The notes: a model not told the origin generated them from the sequence alone. Counted from the stretch's first letter, positions 25,160 through 37,474 are shown. The stretch is DNA of 64,000 bases from Spirometra erinaceieuropaei (GCA_902702965.1 CACRXP010000189.1:496656-560655); one strand, 5' to 3'. Numbers and translations: made by a program.

Positions 25160-25905
25160 CCTATCATTTTTGTTTCCGGAAGACCTGTTTTGGATGGAGC
25201 TGTTTTTTAAAAGAAATTCCTTTGGTCTATTCTTAAGCGGATGGGTAAATCTGTTCGCTAACTGGCACGGAAAATAGTTCTGCAGGCATGGATTATCAAA
25301 AAGCCGCATTAAGCTTATGCAGTTGACATCTGCGTGGAAGCGAAAAATTACGCTCCAAATATTTCCTCCTACTTCTGAAGGTATACGACGCATGGGAGAA
25401 TGTTTTTAATATACTATAGCCTCAAGCGGAATAAAAAGATTTTAAGCCTTTTATGGCATTACTTTACTGGTGTAAGCCATAAGCTCCTGGTTTGATTTAT
25501 GTACAGCGGCGCGTAGGCGGTACCCGCCGAATCACACCCACAACTACTCCGCTATATGCATCGCAATGTCCGTCTCAATGTCGCCCTGGATTTTGCGTGA
25601 AAAGTCCTCCATTATATGACTGCGCAAATGCAGGAATTCAAATGCCAACTGGCCAAGGATGCAAAGGCATTTGTGATATTTCCTCATAGGTCTGCTTTCC
25701 TGCTGGGTTTTTCTCACCGAGTTTATGGTTGCCAGCTCCTCCATGGTCGAACTGTCATGAAATCGCACGAAATGTTGAAACCCTAACAGACTTGACAGCA
25801 ATGAGATTGTGAGATTACGGCTTTCGCTAACTCATTCTGCATAAAATATTATTTTTGTGAAGACATGCAGTAACTGCATACCACGATGTAATCTGCGACA
25901 TTTTT
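25160..25905. repeat. Duplication D, copy D2, right part
   Basis: Resumes CTATCATTTTTGTTTCCGGA, AGACCTG and follows D1 colinearly to about 25905 with small indels. Confidence 0.75.
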
Positions 25906-26789
25906 GGAATTTGTTCCCTCGAACCGGTAAACATTTGTGTTTAAGCATATCGGATTTGTCTTAAGCACAGCTAGTTGATAAAAACTGCATGTGGTTATAC
26001 TGTTGCGATACCGTTATATATAACCTAACAGGGGTTTACAACTGTTGAATATTTTTCCAGCTGTTTATGCACCGACATTTCGACTGTCGATAGCAACGAC
26101 TTCTAACCTTTTCCAGGAGAGGGCGCGGCGACGATTTGCTGCCGACTCGATTCATAGTTAAGCTGACTTGCGCAGCATATCTCTCTGTTTTCGTACCCAC
26201 TCCATTTTACTGATAAAAAGACTAGAGATAGATTTGGGCGCAGTGACCATCAAAGCTAAACAGTTCGTCTATACGCATCATACAAACGATCTACAGGGAG
26301 TCGGCCGCAGAAAAGGTGGTGTGTAGAGTCACACCCCTTAAGAGAATCCCAGTTTAAGCAGGACTAGTCGTGGTATATTCCTTAGCCCTGCACAAAACCT
26401 CATCAGACCTTAAGTTTGAAGTCTTCTAATCCGCGGCCCTAAGCCCGCAAGAGTAGTTCCGAGGCGTGCTTTACTGGTCGTAGGAGGCAAACTTAACTCG
26501 CGGTGCGAGTTTAATAGCCCTCAGTAATCCCCCCGTTTAACGGTTCCGTCCTTATACGTATTTGCCAGAAAGCAGGTAAAAAAACTGTACATCATGGGAC
26601 ATCTCTCATTAAGAGCAGAAACCGCCACACAGCAAAAGTGCTGCAGTAGAGTTTTCTATCAGCCTACGTCGACTTCTTATGGACTTATCAATTGAGACTA
26701 CTTTTTCCTTTCTCTATGCACAGAGCATGGCGCAGTATTAATCGAAATCGTTGAACAAGCTTATAAATCCAGATTAACTCCCTTTAAGT
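25906..26789. other. No recognisable feature
   Basis: Unique-looking sequence between D2 and MITE M5. Confidence 0.6.
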
Positions 26790-27575
26790 ATTACGTAGTT
26801 TGAAATGCGTTTTCGATTTGATAGGATAACTTAGGTAATGTTGTAGTATTGATTGTCATAGAGCCTACTTCAAGGATAATTCAATCACGCCAGAAAGGTC
26901 GACTTATAAATGTTTGTATTTCCGGCCGCTCACGAAAACTGTACTCAGCAAAAAATGTCTGCTTATATATTGCTCACTGCTTTCATTGATTTTTGATACC
27001 CTTAAAAGCCTTTATAGATTTTGCAGAAAGCACGTAGCAAATATCCCTCCAGATACTTAATCGAAAAAAATTCCAACCTCTGAATAAGTTTGAATCTGAA
27101 TGTCCGTTGGATTTTTGTGCCCGGTTTGCAAACCAGAGGCTGTACCACTTTTAAGTTCACAAAAATCACACATGTAAGCCCTGTTGTGCGTTGAAAAATA
27201 AACCATTAGGAAAAGACAGGTTTTATGCCAGTTGAATGGCGACCTCGTTTTTATAAAAAGGGTCCTAATTACAGTTACTTTGAACAGAAATAATTTTTCT
27301 CTGAATAAAAAGCGAAGATGGCTTTATTTTCCTAAAATTAATAAAAAGAGGTCTTATTGTATAAATTTTTTGAAATGCTCGATTTTTGAGCGCATCAAAT
27401 AGCACCGGGAAAATTGAGTGATACTTAGGTAACAATTTAAGCGTCCGAAAACCGGCATCCTAGCTTGACCAAAACACCATTGGGATTATGCTGCAAGGTA
27501 ACCGCCAACGGAAATCACGCTTAGAGATTTCGATAAATGTTTCATGTGGCACCTCGCTAATTCTGCCTAATGCAG
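26790..27575. mobile_element. Foldback MITE M5, degraded
   Basis: The left arm includes GAAATGCGTTTTCGATTTGA (26802) and TTATATATTGCTCACTGCTTTC; the right arm includes GCGTCCGAAAACCGGCATCC (27442) and GATTATGCTGCAAGG (27483). The ends are eroded. The arms are clearly homologous to M4, but with many substitutions and indels. Confidence 0.55.
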
Positions 27576-30342
27576 GCATACGCTCTGTCATGTGAGATCG
27601 GAGATGTGCGGAGTCACGTGACTGAGGGACGGAGATAGGCGTTTCGATTTATTTTCCTAACGAGCTTCTCGTTCACCTGGGCGATTATCTCTGTCAGTAA
27701 ATTTGCGGTGTACTTTTACTGTATTCTTTTGTGAGTGTCATTCATCTTCCCGACTGTTCTTTACGCTGCGCTAGCAATGGCCGCCATTGGAAGTCAGATT
27801 ATAAAAGACTACAAGGTTGTCCATGGCAGTTATTTGTAGTCTGTGACTGTCTTGTAGCTGAGATGCTGGAGTGGTCGTTTTCACCTTCACTGTTATCATC
27901 GAGGACAAAAAACCAGCTATGGACATTCCGGTGCTGGTTACTCCTGACCACGTGATCATCATCATGAGTCGGGCATGGACATTCTAGCCCCTCTCTCTTA
28001 CTATCGCTAGTCGATGCCACCGCTAAGCTATTTCTGTCGCGCAATAGCAGAGCCTGTGTAGGTCTTGGTCTCCAGTAAGTCTTGTAATTGAGCTGGAGAG
28101 ATGACCAACCGTCCATTTAAAAGTTTGGTCTAGTTTGCACACAGTAATCTTCTTGCTCACTTCCGGCTATTCCTCTAAAATCGATAAACAATTGTTCATC
28201 TGACAAAAGGTCGAAACCAATAGACGAAAACCGATTGGCTGCAGCACTGATTGTTAAGAAAGCAGCAGGATAGTTCGCGGTCTGACGTTACGATTTTTGA
28301 CGCTGTGCGAATGCCTTTTTTTTACTAACCGCTCCGCGCTAGCCTTTTGAATCTGATCTTCAATATGAATAATATATTTTAAACCCTTCCACACGCATGT
28401 CTTTGCATTAAAATTCCGCATTTCCTACACTCTTTAATGCCTGCCACCCTGTCGTTATTGCTGAAGAGGAATCTTTGATTTACAAGAAGGCAAAAATTGA
28501 TGTCTTTCACTCGTCAACTGAAATGTGTTCATCGGACGGAAGGCGAAGGGTAGCAGTAGGGTATAGGACCCCGGCGTAAATGGCAACTTCAAATATATAC
28601 CCTAAAATTCAGAATGATTGTAAACATCACACCGAAATTTCCTTTTTTTGCTGACTAAACGCAAACATACCAGCGGCACTTTATTTACAGTCCACTTGGC
28701 TTTTAAAAAATTGCTTTTCTTTATTTTTTATTTATCGGGTTCATTTTTCTTGCCAAATGACAGCATGCGATAAGACTTTCGGCGGAAATTTACTTATTTT
28801 CTGTGCCTTCTTTCTCGCCGTCCCGTGTGTAACCCTACCCGTAAACCCCCCACTACCACCATTCAACGTATTTCACAGTCCACAAGCTTGCCCAAGTTAG
28901 GTGGAGGTCCGACACCCTATCGTCGCCAGGCGAAATTTTACTGGGACAGATGCCTCACTCGTAGTCCCCTCTGCTGGTTGCTGTGTATGTCTGTGCAAAT
29001 TTAATAAAGGATTGTCTACTTTTCCCCAGGGAATCAGAAGATTTTATGTGTTTATATCATTGGATTCACTGCTAGCGAAAGTCCTCAGTGGACTATAACG
29101 TCACATGAATTTAAAAGAAAATTGAATGAACCAGACAGTGTCTAATTGCCCCAGAAGTTTAGGCATTTTCTACATGTGCTCTACGGTGCCACAGCTCAAA
29201 GTGGCAGTATCTACGGGTAGCGAGCTTCAATCGAAAACTACCTACAAACCTGTAATCGTAAATGGCGCTCAATGTGGTTTTTGTACTATATTTCCAGGCT
29301 AACAGGGCGACTGGCTCTCATGTTTGCCGAATTTTTACTACCTAGGGCTCAGCTAAAAAAGTGTTTTGACATGCTGCTGGCACTCGTAGTTTCCAAAACT
29401 GAAGTCATTTGCTTTGCGGTCGCGCGGATCACTGTGAAGCCCTCAGGTGACCTGTGCGTCGCGTGACGTCGCCCTATTTGGACCTGCTTCCAATTGGGCC
29501 TAAACATCAGACGGGTAGTCGATTTTTAGTTGTATTTTGTCTTAAAACTAGCATTTTTCTCAATGATTTTACTGATTGCCTTCGAACTACCTATCGTAAA
29601 TGCCAGTATTAAATCTGTGCCTTTCTTTCAATTCCCCAGATATTTGCCAAGGAAAGAATAGGCCCTGACTTTATAGATCAAAAATATGCGAACCCAGTGA
29701 GCAGGGCAAAACTGATCCCATTGTCACCTTCATTTGTAATGCCTTACAGGCTGTATTACTCCACAGTATTTTCACCCCTATTTTAGTTCGTTCCAGACCC
29801 TCCCCCAACCGTAAGAGACAAACGGGAGGCTTTCGACTCACTGCCGAGTCAACCAGCCTTCCTCTTGATTGCGGGCTTTACAGTGAACATGAGATGCTCG
29901 AATCACAAATAACGTTCTCGCCACCGCCTTTAGTGGGTGGGACTTGAGGACAAGTTCAGAGGTTCGAGGTTAGAGCAGTCGACTTCAACGAATATGACAC
30001 GCTTAAAAAAGACTCCACCCAAAAGACGCATACGTGAAGTCTGTACAACGGTTTTGCCGATTTTGTGCGGCCGTATGACACAAATACAGGGGATTGGATC
30101 CAAGGCTTATTTCCCAGACGTTCCCATGGCTTGATCGTTTTTAAAAATGAAGTGAAAATATGAAAGGAGGTTGTCAGTAAAGCCTCCTAAGTGAATTTCT
30201 TGGATTTCGCCTAATTTCCGCCTATCGATTTAACCAGAATGCTAAGTAGTTTCACGGACATCCCCTATTTAGGGTATCGGAAAGTTGTATCCTTTTTCAA
30301 CGAATGACAAAAAGAGTGATTACCAGAAAACCTTTTTGAATT
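27576..30342. other. No recognisable gene
   Basis: Mixed composition. Frames at 27731-28116 overlap on both strands without similarity. The left end of the mariner element should lie near 30200-30340, but no inverted repeat was recognised. Confidence 0.5.
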
Positions 30343-31200
30343 TTAATCTGTCATGTAATCGCCACCGCTATCGATTGCCGTTGTCCATCTCGAACCAAAG
30401 TTACCAACATACGCTTTAAAACTAAAAGGTTTTTTTGGAGCGAATACGTCTGACGGCGCAGTTTTGACATTATCTGGGTTTCACAGCGTTTTTTCAACCA
30501 GGAAGCGCTGCAGAGATCCGAGCAACTGATAAACAGTTGACAACTAATCCGGTGAATCGGGTGAGTGGGACAAGGTTTTCCACCTCTAAATCTCGCTCTT
30601 GATCTGTCGGGCCGAATACAATCTCGCGTCCTGTCGTGACATTTTTTCCATTGATTACCGCTGGATGTTTAACGGCAAGAGCTTGGTTCAGGTGTTCTAA
30701 TTGTTGACAACAGAGTTCTGTTATTACAGTCCGGTTTTGATGCAGTAGCTCAAAGCGAAGTATTTTTATTATTATCTACCAAGCAAGATGTTTTTAAAGT
30801 ATGGACCTGGTTCGGGCGTGCAAAGTGGTATCGACCTGTGGAAAGTCATTGGCGTGTGCGTTTATTGTTGGCCCAAGTAATTCATTTCCCATCTCCAGTG
30901 ACAAGGCGATGAAGAACTGGCTTTCTTACCTGGCTGCTTGTCAAAAGGCACAGACAGTGAAACCCTAGGCTTTTTTTCAACCCAAAGTTGGTGTATAATC
31001 CTAACTCCTTGTCTAATAACCCTCGCGTTTTTGTTTAAGGTTTCTGTAAGCACTCGAGCATGGCTAACTTAGTTTCCCTGATAATTCCTGGATGGTTTCA
31101 CGAGGATCTGTCTCAATGATAGTGCGCAGGTTATTTTCCAGCTCGGTTGGTCTTGCAGATAATGGGCGTTAAATAGGTTGAAATCGTCCGATCAAAATCT
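30343..31200 (-). pseudogene. Degraded mariner (Tc1/mariner, D,D34D) transposase
   Basis: Read on the minus strand with frame changes, the stretch shows mariner landmarks in order. These are RPLSARPTELENNLRTIIET and EL..KL (N-terminal HTH linker, about 31160-31050), VTGDGK-stop-ITWANNKRTRQ (first catalytic Asp, codon at 30891-30893), FELLHQNRTV and LNQALAVKHPA (about 30745-30680), a decayed RQD/AR remnant of HQDNARPH (about 30630), SHSPDSPD-stop then VYQLLGSLQRFLVEK (about 30570-30485), and a C-terminal GSRWTTAIDSGGDYMTD ending at TAA (30343-30345). At least five in-frame stops and several frameshifts are visible. The third catalytic Asp, expected just before YHLF, appears as Val. Mariner transposases cut and paste at TA sites; this copy is dead. 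The N-terminus is cut short near 31250, where the hairpin repeat at 31257-31422 begins. No mariner inverted repeats were recognised. Confidence 0.85.
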
Positions 31201-31256
31201 CGCGAATCATTTCTAGCCTCTGCGGGCATCAGGCGTATTCAAATAAACAAAAAACA

Positions 31257-31422
31257 ATTTCGAAGAGGGAGATGAGATCTCCGGGACCAAAATGTTTTTG
31301 GCCTGACGTTTACGATTCTCACTCAAACCCTTCATCAGAGACTGTACCTGATGATGGGCTCGAGTAAGAATCCGGAACCTCAGGCCAGTAACATCCTTGT
31401 TCCAATGAGCGTATCATCTTCT
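31257..31422. repeat. Second, diverged copy of the hairpin with hammerhead-like arms
   Basis: Left arm (31257-31327) and right arm (31338-31422) are inverted homologues around a short spacer, GACTGTAC. Read on the minus strand, the left arm has GTCT / CTGATGA / stem II-like AGGGTTTGAGTGAGAATC / GTAAACGTC / AGGCC. The right arm (+) has CTGATGA then GGAACCTCAGGCC. Both carry the core CTGATGA. The insertion truncates the N-terminus of the mariner pseudogene. Confidence 0.75.
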
Positions 31423-31861
31423 GATGTGCCTCCCGCTGGCTGTTATTGCGTTTTCCCATGTGAAGTTCATACGGCATACAATGATGAACATGACTGCCCT
31501 TGGATTCTGCTTCTTACTTTCTGCTAAACCCAATATAAAAGGCAAATCTATATTGAAATTTAAACGAGACATAGCTGATATACAAGGGAAAGTAGTTCAA
31601 ATTGAGTAGACGTAAAAACTTTGTAAATAGCACTCAGACTATGACCGCATGAAACAACAGTACCTTTTGGGCAGCCCCTCTGTCTAAGCTGGTTAAAACT
31701 CTGTTGACGCATTAATCTAAGATAAAGTTGTATGTTTCGCTCAGCGAACATTTCAGAAGCAAATTCAGCTGAACATTTTCAAGCTCTAACTTCTCAGTTG
31801 CCCGTCGCATCCTTAAGATGTGCCCTACTGTGGGTTCTCTAGACACTTGGGAAATTAATTT

Positions 31862-31970
31862 CTAGGCAGAATGATATTACCGACTTAACAGGAATTTGAA
31901 TCCTAACCAAACAACAGGATCTGAGAGTTCGTCCACTACACTCTCCATGGAGTGGACGTACCACGGGTTA
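31862..31970 (-). repeat. tRNA-derived relic sharing the hammerhead-SINE tail
   Basis: The plus-strand start AGGCAGAATGATATTACCGA matches the unit junction and tail of the S family. It is followed on the minus strand by a B box GGATTCAAATTCC and A-box-like AGTGTAGTGGACGAAC. The hammerhead itself is absent. Confidence 0.45.
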
Positions 31971-33174
31971 CGTGCGTGACTTAGATTATGTTGAGGTCGA
32001 CTTGCGCAAGATAAATAAAACTCGGTCTTGCCTCGCTAACCTTTATTCGATGAAGGAAACAATATCAGAAGACTGGAGGTGGAAGGTGATGCTGAACGAC
32101 CCGTGTGCGCGTACCCCGCACGACCTGTTGCGAATAAGATGTTACGGGCCACCGGAGTGTCGGCTCGGATCTTGCATGCGTGATGGTGCCACATAGGCCA
32201 TCTTAACTGACAACCACTGCAGCCCGACTCTCAGTCCTCCAGTTATTCCGAAGTACTCTCCTGAGAACCGAATTATCTCGTTGGGTGGAAATCCTCCCAA
32301 TCCGCTAGCTGCAGTGCGTTATTGTTCGCTCAAGTGTGACGGTGATAAATTTGCTGGTGTGCGGTGTTGATGGGCTTTCCAGTGTCGACCTCACTCTCTC
32401 ATGCACCAGTCGACTGTGCATGCCTCCCAGTCGGCTGCTGATGAGGTGGGGCGTGCTGACTGACAAAGCGAGGCAGTTCGTCTACGCGGACCACACACGG
32501 CCTGGTCCCCATCACACTATCAGGCTATTTAGTCAGAAGACCCACCTTTCGCCTCCGTGAGACAAAACACGCATGTTTCCTTCAACCCTGCCTTTTTGTT
32601 TATTCAAGTCTGGAGTTCAAGACTTATTTAGCCCTGAAATGCGATGAGTCGATTGTAGAAATATTTACCTCTTAAGGAAATCAAACGTCTCTCTCATTCT
32701 CCCGCCCCGCCCCCCTACCCTCAGTCCCCTTCCGAGGAATTGCGACCCTCTTTCACGACAGACTACGGGGAACCACAGACAGATAATAGTCTTATTTACG
32801 CCCCGTGCCTGAACAGTTGCAGGATGTGCCCACTTCCGCAGGGAAGCTGAGGCAAGCACAGTCTTACAAGCAGGTTTAGTTCAGCCCATCATTGTAATTT
32901 CCTTCCGCACGACTAGTCCCCACTCCAGCACTTGGAATTGTACCTCGACGCCTGCGCAACCAAGAATGAATGAGTGTGTGTGTATGTGCGTACTGCGTTA
33001 AATTGGGACAATTGAGGAGTCCGGAAATTCACTCAAGCATACCTTTGGCTGCCACGTCTTGAAAAGAAGTCAACTGTAATCAAATAAGAGATCGCTAGAG
33101 TCAGCTGGGGTTGTGAGATGAGGGCAAAGGAGGTTGGCGTGCTCGGCCCCCAACATCCACCGAGCGGTGGGATA

Positions 33175-33198
33175 AGAGAGAGAGAGAGAGAGAGAGAG
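33175..33198 (+). repeat. (AG)12 microsatellite
   Basis: Uninterrupted AG dinucleotide run. Confidence 0.95.
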
Positions 33199-33589
33199 CA
33201 GTTTTTTGTCGTGAAACGAGATTCTCTAAGGCAGTCAGCGAAGTTCGTTCACGTGATTATTGTTGGGGAAGTGTAGGCAGAAGAAGGCTTGCAGAAAGTC
33301 GCCTTGTAGACGCGAGACGCTATACACGTGACATGCAATCTGGCTATAGGGGTGGGGTTGACAACTGAATTTGGCTGCGACTATAAACCAAGTAACGTCT
33401 TTTTTGTGGTTGACGGTTTTTTCTGCAAGACACGGTTCACTGCCTCGGCTACAGTAGGGAACATATTTCGAAAAATCTTGACTAAAATCCTAAAATGTAC
33501 TGTCGATTTAGAAGGGTTACTTTATTAATGTTTCAATATTAACTATGGTGGAGAAAAATTCCAAAATGCTTTACTCATGCCAGAATTTC

Positions 33590-34320
33590 GGTTTTCGATT
33601 GAAAATGCTACATTCGTCAAAAAGCTCCCACTTACGTAGCATAATTATTTCAAACGACCATCAGTGACTTTATGCATTCAAACTCATCCTATGGAAAGCG
33701 TACGGACATCCTTTTGCACTGACTTCGTAGTCAAGTGTCTTTTTGATTTCATGCTGGATTCGAAATATTTGTAGTCATGGGATTTTTAAAACTGTAAAAT
33801 AGCGCCTAACCACCGACGTTCTTCGTTTATTAGTGGTCCTTAAGTAGTATGCAACAGGTTCAATGTGAATTAAGCATTTTATGAGTCCTGTTTAAGATCT
33901 TTTTAACAACATACACAAACTCATCATTTTCCCACTAGTAAGATGTAGAATTTGTAGTTTGAATGCCCTTAGCTCGAACGCATAGCCAGGTAGTGTTTAA
34001 AAATCAGATCACTAAAAAGCATTTCATGGCCAAAAAATCAACTTTCCCCCAACGTATGCGTAAAGACAACGTAGTTCACTAAGCAATTAGTAGAAATAGA
34101 AATTTTTGTGTCTTCTCTTTAAATTATGCTTTAATTTATATGCGTATCGAAAACCAATTGGAAATTTCGCTGTAATTGAGCAATTCTTTTTGCTGACTCT
34201 GGTTTCCGCAGGCGTCCAAAGAGCAGTACATTTAGAAGCCGCCATCTTGGTGTGACAAAAATAGCTTCCGATTACTTCGCACAATGGCTGGTACTACAAT
34301 CTCACTCAACCATTTCTAAT
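33590..34320. mobile_element. Foldback MITE M6, degraded
   Basis: The left arm has CACTTACGTAGCATAATTAT (33629). The loop contains a TTATGAGTCCTGTTTAAGAT segment (33880), and the right arm has CGTATCGAAAACCAATTGGA (34142), GAAGCCGCCATCTTGG (34236) and CTACAATCTCACTC (34295). No intact terminus. Confidence 0.55.
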
Positions 34321-34879
34321 TGAATACATATATTTTGAATTTTGGTTAAAACTGTGTAAAGCACATCATCAGTTGCATCGTCTACTGACGTTTTTGGTGA
34401 TTTAAAAAACATCTGAGCATCCCGCCGAACATCCCACCTCATCACTATCCTGAACAATCAAGAGCACGTGCTTATTGAACTGAACGGTTACGGTCATTTA
34501 TTAGACATGAAAGCGCGCATGTGTTTTCGGTTCAGGTGCTTCCTTCATCGTTAACGGTTGGACAAGCCGGCGTGGATACGACAGTAGTATATTATGCATT
34601 GTTTTTTTATCTTTTTTTATATTTTATTTGGGCTTTCCTTGTTCGAGCCTGATTTCAATCGGAACAATGTTGACTTTAGTACGTCTGAAGATCGTCGTCT
34701 TTGCAGACAGCTCCGACCACTCAAGTTTTTGTAACAACATTTCCGCCCTTCCCAGTAGCTTTCTAAAAACGGTTATCTCAACTTCTGTGGACTCTGTAAT
34801 GCTGATTTGCATTCAGTAGAATCTCAAAATATGTTCTTCCCATCAGGGTACCGACACCTGAGTGCGCGTGATTTCGGCT
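34321..34879. other. Unassigned; frames open on both strands
   Basis: A minus-strand frame (34624-34812, 62 codons) ends in a TAA that overlaps AAATAAAATATAAAAAAAG, a polyA-signal-like context. The plus strand is open over the same stretch. No family resemblance and no convincing acceptor. Confidence 0.35.
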
Positions 34880-35900
34880 GATTGCGAATATACGCTTCAT
34901 TAGAAATGGCTCTCAAAGTAGTATGCTTTTTTCGAGGGTAACCCATGAGCCATACAAGTTCAAACATAATTGTATGAAACATGAGCCAAAATATTCGGCA
35001 GTAAATTCCGTCTTCGCTAAGTGCATGCTAGAGTGCTTTTGTTTCTGATGATGAATTCGATCAGGAATCCGAAATGTCAGGCGAATAAAGCTCTTGTCCC
35101 AGCGATCGTGGATCCTCCTTCACTAAAGGTATCTTATGGCCTTGCAAAAGTTTTGCAATTATGCATTTCTTTGAAGTCGTCCGGTAACCACTTAAACAAT
35201 CTCGTTTATAGAGGCTTTTATCAAGCGTCTGACATGGTTAATTTTCTATTCAAAATTTTACAAATACTATATGGTATAGCTTAAACACCATAAAAATGTA
35301 TGATTCGTCTTTAAGGAAAAATCTACCCTATTTATTTTCAGTACCTTAAGCGCAAATACAACGAATAGCTAAGTTAAAGCAATTCGAAATTAAAAACGAA
35401 TTTTCAATCCGAGATGTACACATTTCTAGCATACGATCTAATATGAACATAAGTAACAATAACTTGACTGCAAGATTAGATATGATTGTGCTCGTTTACC
35501 ATAAAATACATTTAATTTTACAAGGGCAGCAAAGATCAACTGACCCATACATATGTCTGAAGTAAAGTCACCCAACTAGCACCGTATCTGCTCATTTTGT
35601 GGTGCCCTGCCGTTAAATGAGCAAAAGGAAGCATATATTTGTGTAAGTTTCCCAAAGGATGCATCTGAATTTCATGTAGTATCGAAATACGGTGGAAAAA
35701 ATCATGATGATCAAGTAGTTATGTTCATTATGCATACTTTTTGTAGACAGTCAGGAAGAAGCGCATCCAGAAGTCAGCATCCTCGCCTGGAGTAAGTGGC
35801 TTCCCGACTATGCTACACAGCAATGCATAGTACAGGCCCTCTTAAGTACTTCTAAATGGAAAATGCAAATCTACAAAATATAAGTTAACGTTTCCCAGGA
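34880..35900. mobile_element. Foldback MITE M7, degraded and interrupted
   Basis: Left-arm traces (AAGTAGTATGCTTTTTTCGA, 34915) and a right arm with GCGCATCCAGAAGTCAGCAT (35761) and a GACTATGCTACACAGCAATG segment (35808). A single hammerhead-like arm of the other hairpin family (35046-35115) interrupts the left half. The boundaries are uncertain. Confidence 0.42.
35046..35115 (+). repeat. Single hammerhead-like arm of the same hairpin family
   Basis: CTGATGA / TGAATTCGATCAGGAATCC / GAAATGTC / AGGCGAATAAAGCTCTTGTC. Same order as one arm of 19614-19767, here without an inverted partner, inside MITE M7. Confidence 0.75.
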
Positions 35901-37474
35901 TACGTCAACTGTTGCGTTGGCAAAGCTCCCAGGACTCTCGAAAGCAAATGCTTTCTATCCCAAACCGTTCTTACGCCAGAAAGAAAATGTTTGCGCCAAC
36001 ACCTGACTTCCGCTAAGATAGTGCTTTCTCTGATGCTGAGATAATTTAAGCACATCTACACGCTTATGTCACCAGTGGATGTGTAGGCCGAAAACGACAC
36101 AGTAGCACTATATTTTGCACTGCGGTTTGCTGTTGTCTATATTTTTTCTAGACCATTCTTGTCGTGCTTGATCGAAAGACTGCCGACTTGAGCACAGCCT
36201 TAACAGATAGTGCCAGCCTCTAGACCTTCAGATATGGCGGTTAGAAGATCTCTCAGCAGTGTGTCGAAAACGAATATCTAGGGGTTAGTAACACTTTTCA
36301 TGATCTTGAACTCCTTTGACGCTTTTCCAAGCAGAGTCCAACATAGCTGTGTTTTGAGTAAAGGATCATAGTCATTTTTATTGATGGCAAGATTTGGAAA
36401 GGACGCCATCTATATCCATCAAGTTGCAAACAAAGGTGTCGGGGAAAATTTTGTAAGCAATAAAAACCCCGTCTTTTTTAGAAGCGACTAATAAAAGCGA
36501 CAGAATGAAATAAGAGCTGACCATGGCGGCGACCATTCAGTAGATTCTTGCCTCCTTCAAGTGTAGGAGTAATCGTAAAAGGGGACCCAACTTTTCCCAC
36601 CATTTCACATGTTGTGTCGGTTAAGCGTCCCGATTTGTTGGCCTTCACTCAACCCAATCAATTCGAAAGGCCAAATGAAGTGTGTACTTATTAAAGTTCT
36701 GAGCGTCCAAAAATGGGAATACTGTGAGTTTCCTTAATCCTGATAATTTATTGAACAGCAGAGGGCAAATAAAGACAAAAAACAGAGTACGATCTCTAGT
36801 ACTGCTTTCGAAGCTTTTTAGGCAGAGGTTGTCCATTTCTGGCAATTTTGCCTATTGTTTTCCGGCTCCCAGACATATTTCGGCCTTTCTCCATAATGAG
36901 ATACCCCTAAATAATATGATTTAGGGTCTCAGTCGACGTTTGAACATGCGACAGAGTGCTTCTGGCGGCTTTTTGGGTACCCTCAGGCTTCATTTTTTCT
37001 TTTTCTCATTACCTGAAGCGAACTTGGCATGAGTGAGCGAACCACCGTTATCGCGGGCTACTGCGGTCACTGAGAAATCGTTTCTCAACTTCTTAAAAAA
37101 TGAGATAATTGCTTTTGGTTCACATCTCTAGGAATCATAAGTTCCTTATCGTTTGTAGTCAGAGTACGTTGACAAATGCCGCTTATCAATATCTCCAGCC
37201 AATCTGTGATGGCGAGATTGTAAATATGAAGTTGAAATCATTTTCCCCAGGCGTGTTCTATTTGACACGGAGTGATCTAACAAGACGTATTGTGGAAGTG
37301 TGTAGAGGGTAAACCCCCCCCCCCACTCGTAGGCGTTCGTCCTCAATCGGAAAAACATTTGTATACTCACAACAAGCAGCATTACATCCAGGATTTCCTG
37401 AGTGTTCTGGACTGTCTAGCTCCGGTCGTCCTGAAGTTGTCATCTCATCGGTTCCAGTTGTTGGCGCTGGAACG
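35901..37474. other. No recognisable gene
   Basis: Nothing assignable except the C11 run at 37314. The frame after it continues only into the family-B fragment. Confidence 0.5.

Larger units (their letters stand above)
31423..33587. other. No recognisable gene apart from the SINE relic and (AG)12
   Basis: A GC-richer block at 31970-32560 contains frames of 74 codons without similarity. A hairpin (GCTCGG ... CCGAGC, 33141-33165) precedes the AG microsatellite. Confidence 0.5.

Noticed and set aside
32420..32460. CTGATGAGG as a hammerhead core
   Set aside because: No GAAA or stem II partner follows; chance match.
36180..36440. Possible LINE reverse-transcriptase remnant on the minus strand
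   Set aside because: Only vague RT-like residues in shifting frames; none of the catalytic FADD-type or GVRQG-type motifs could be seen.
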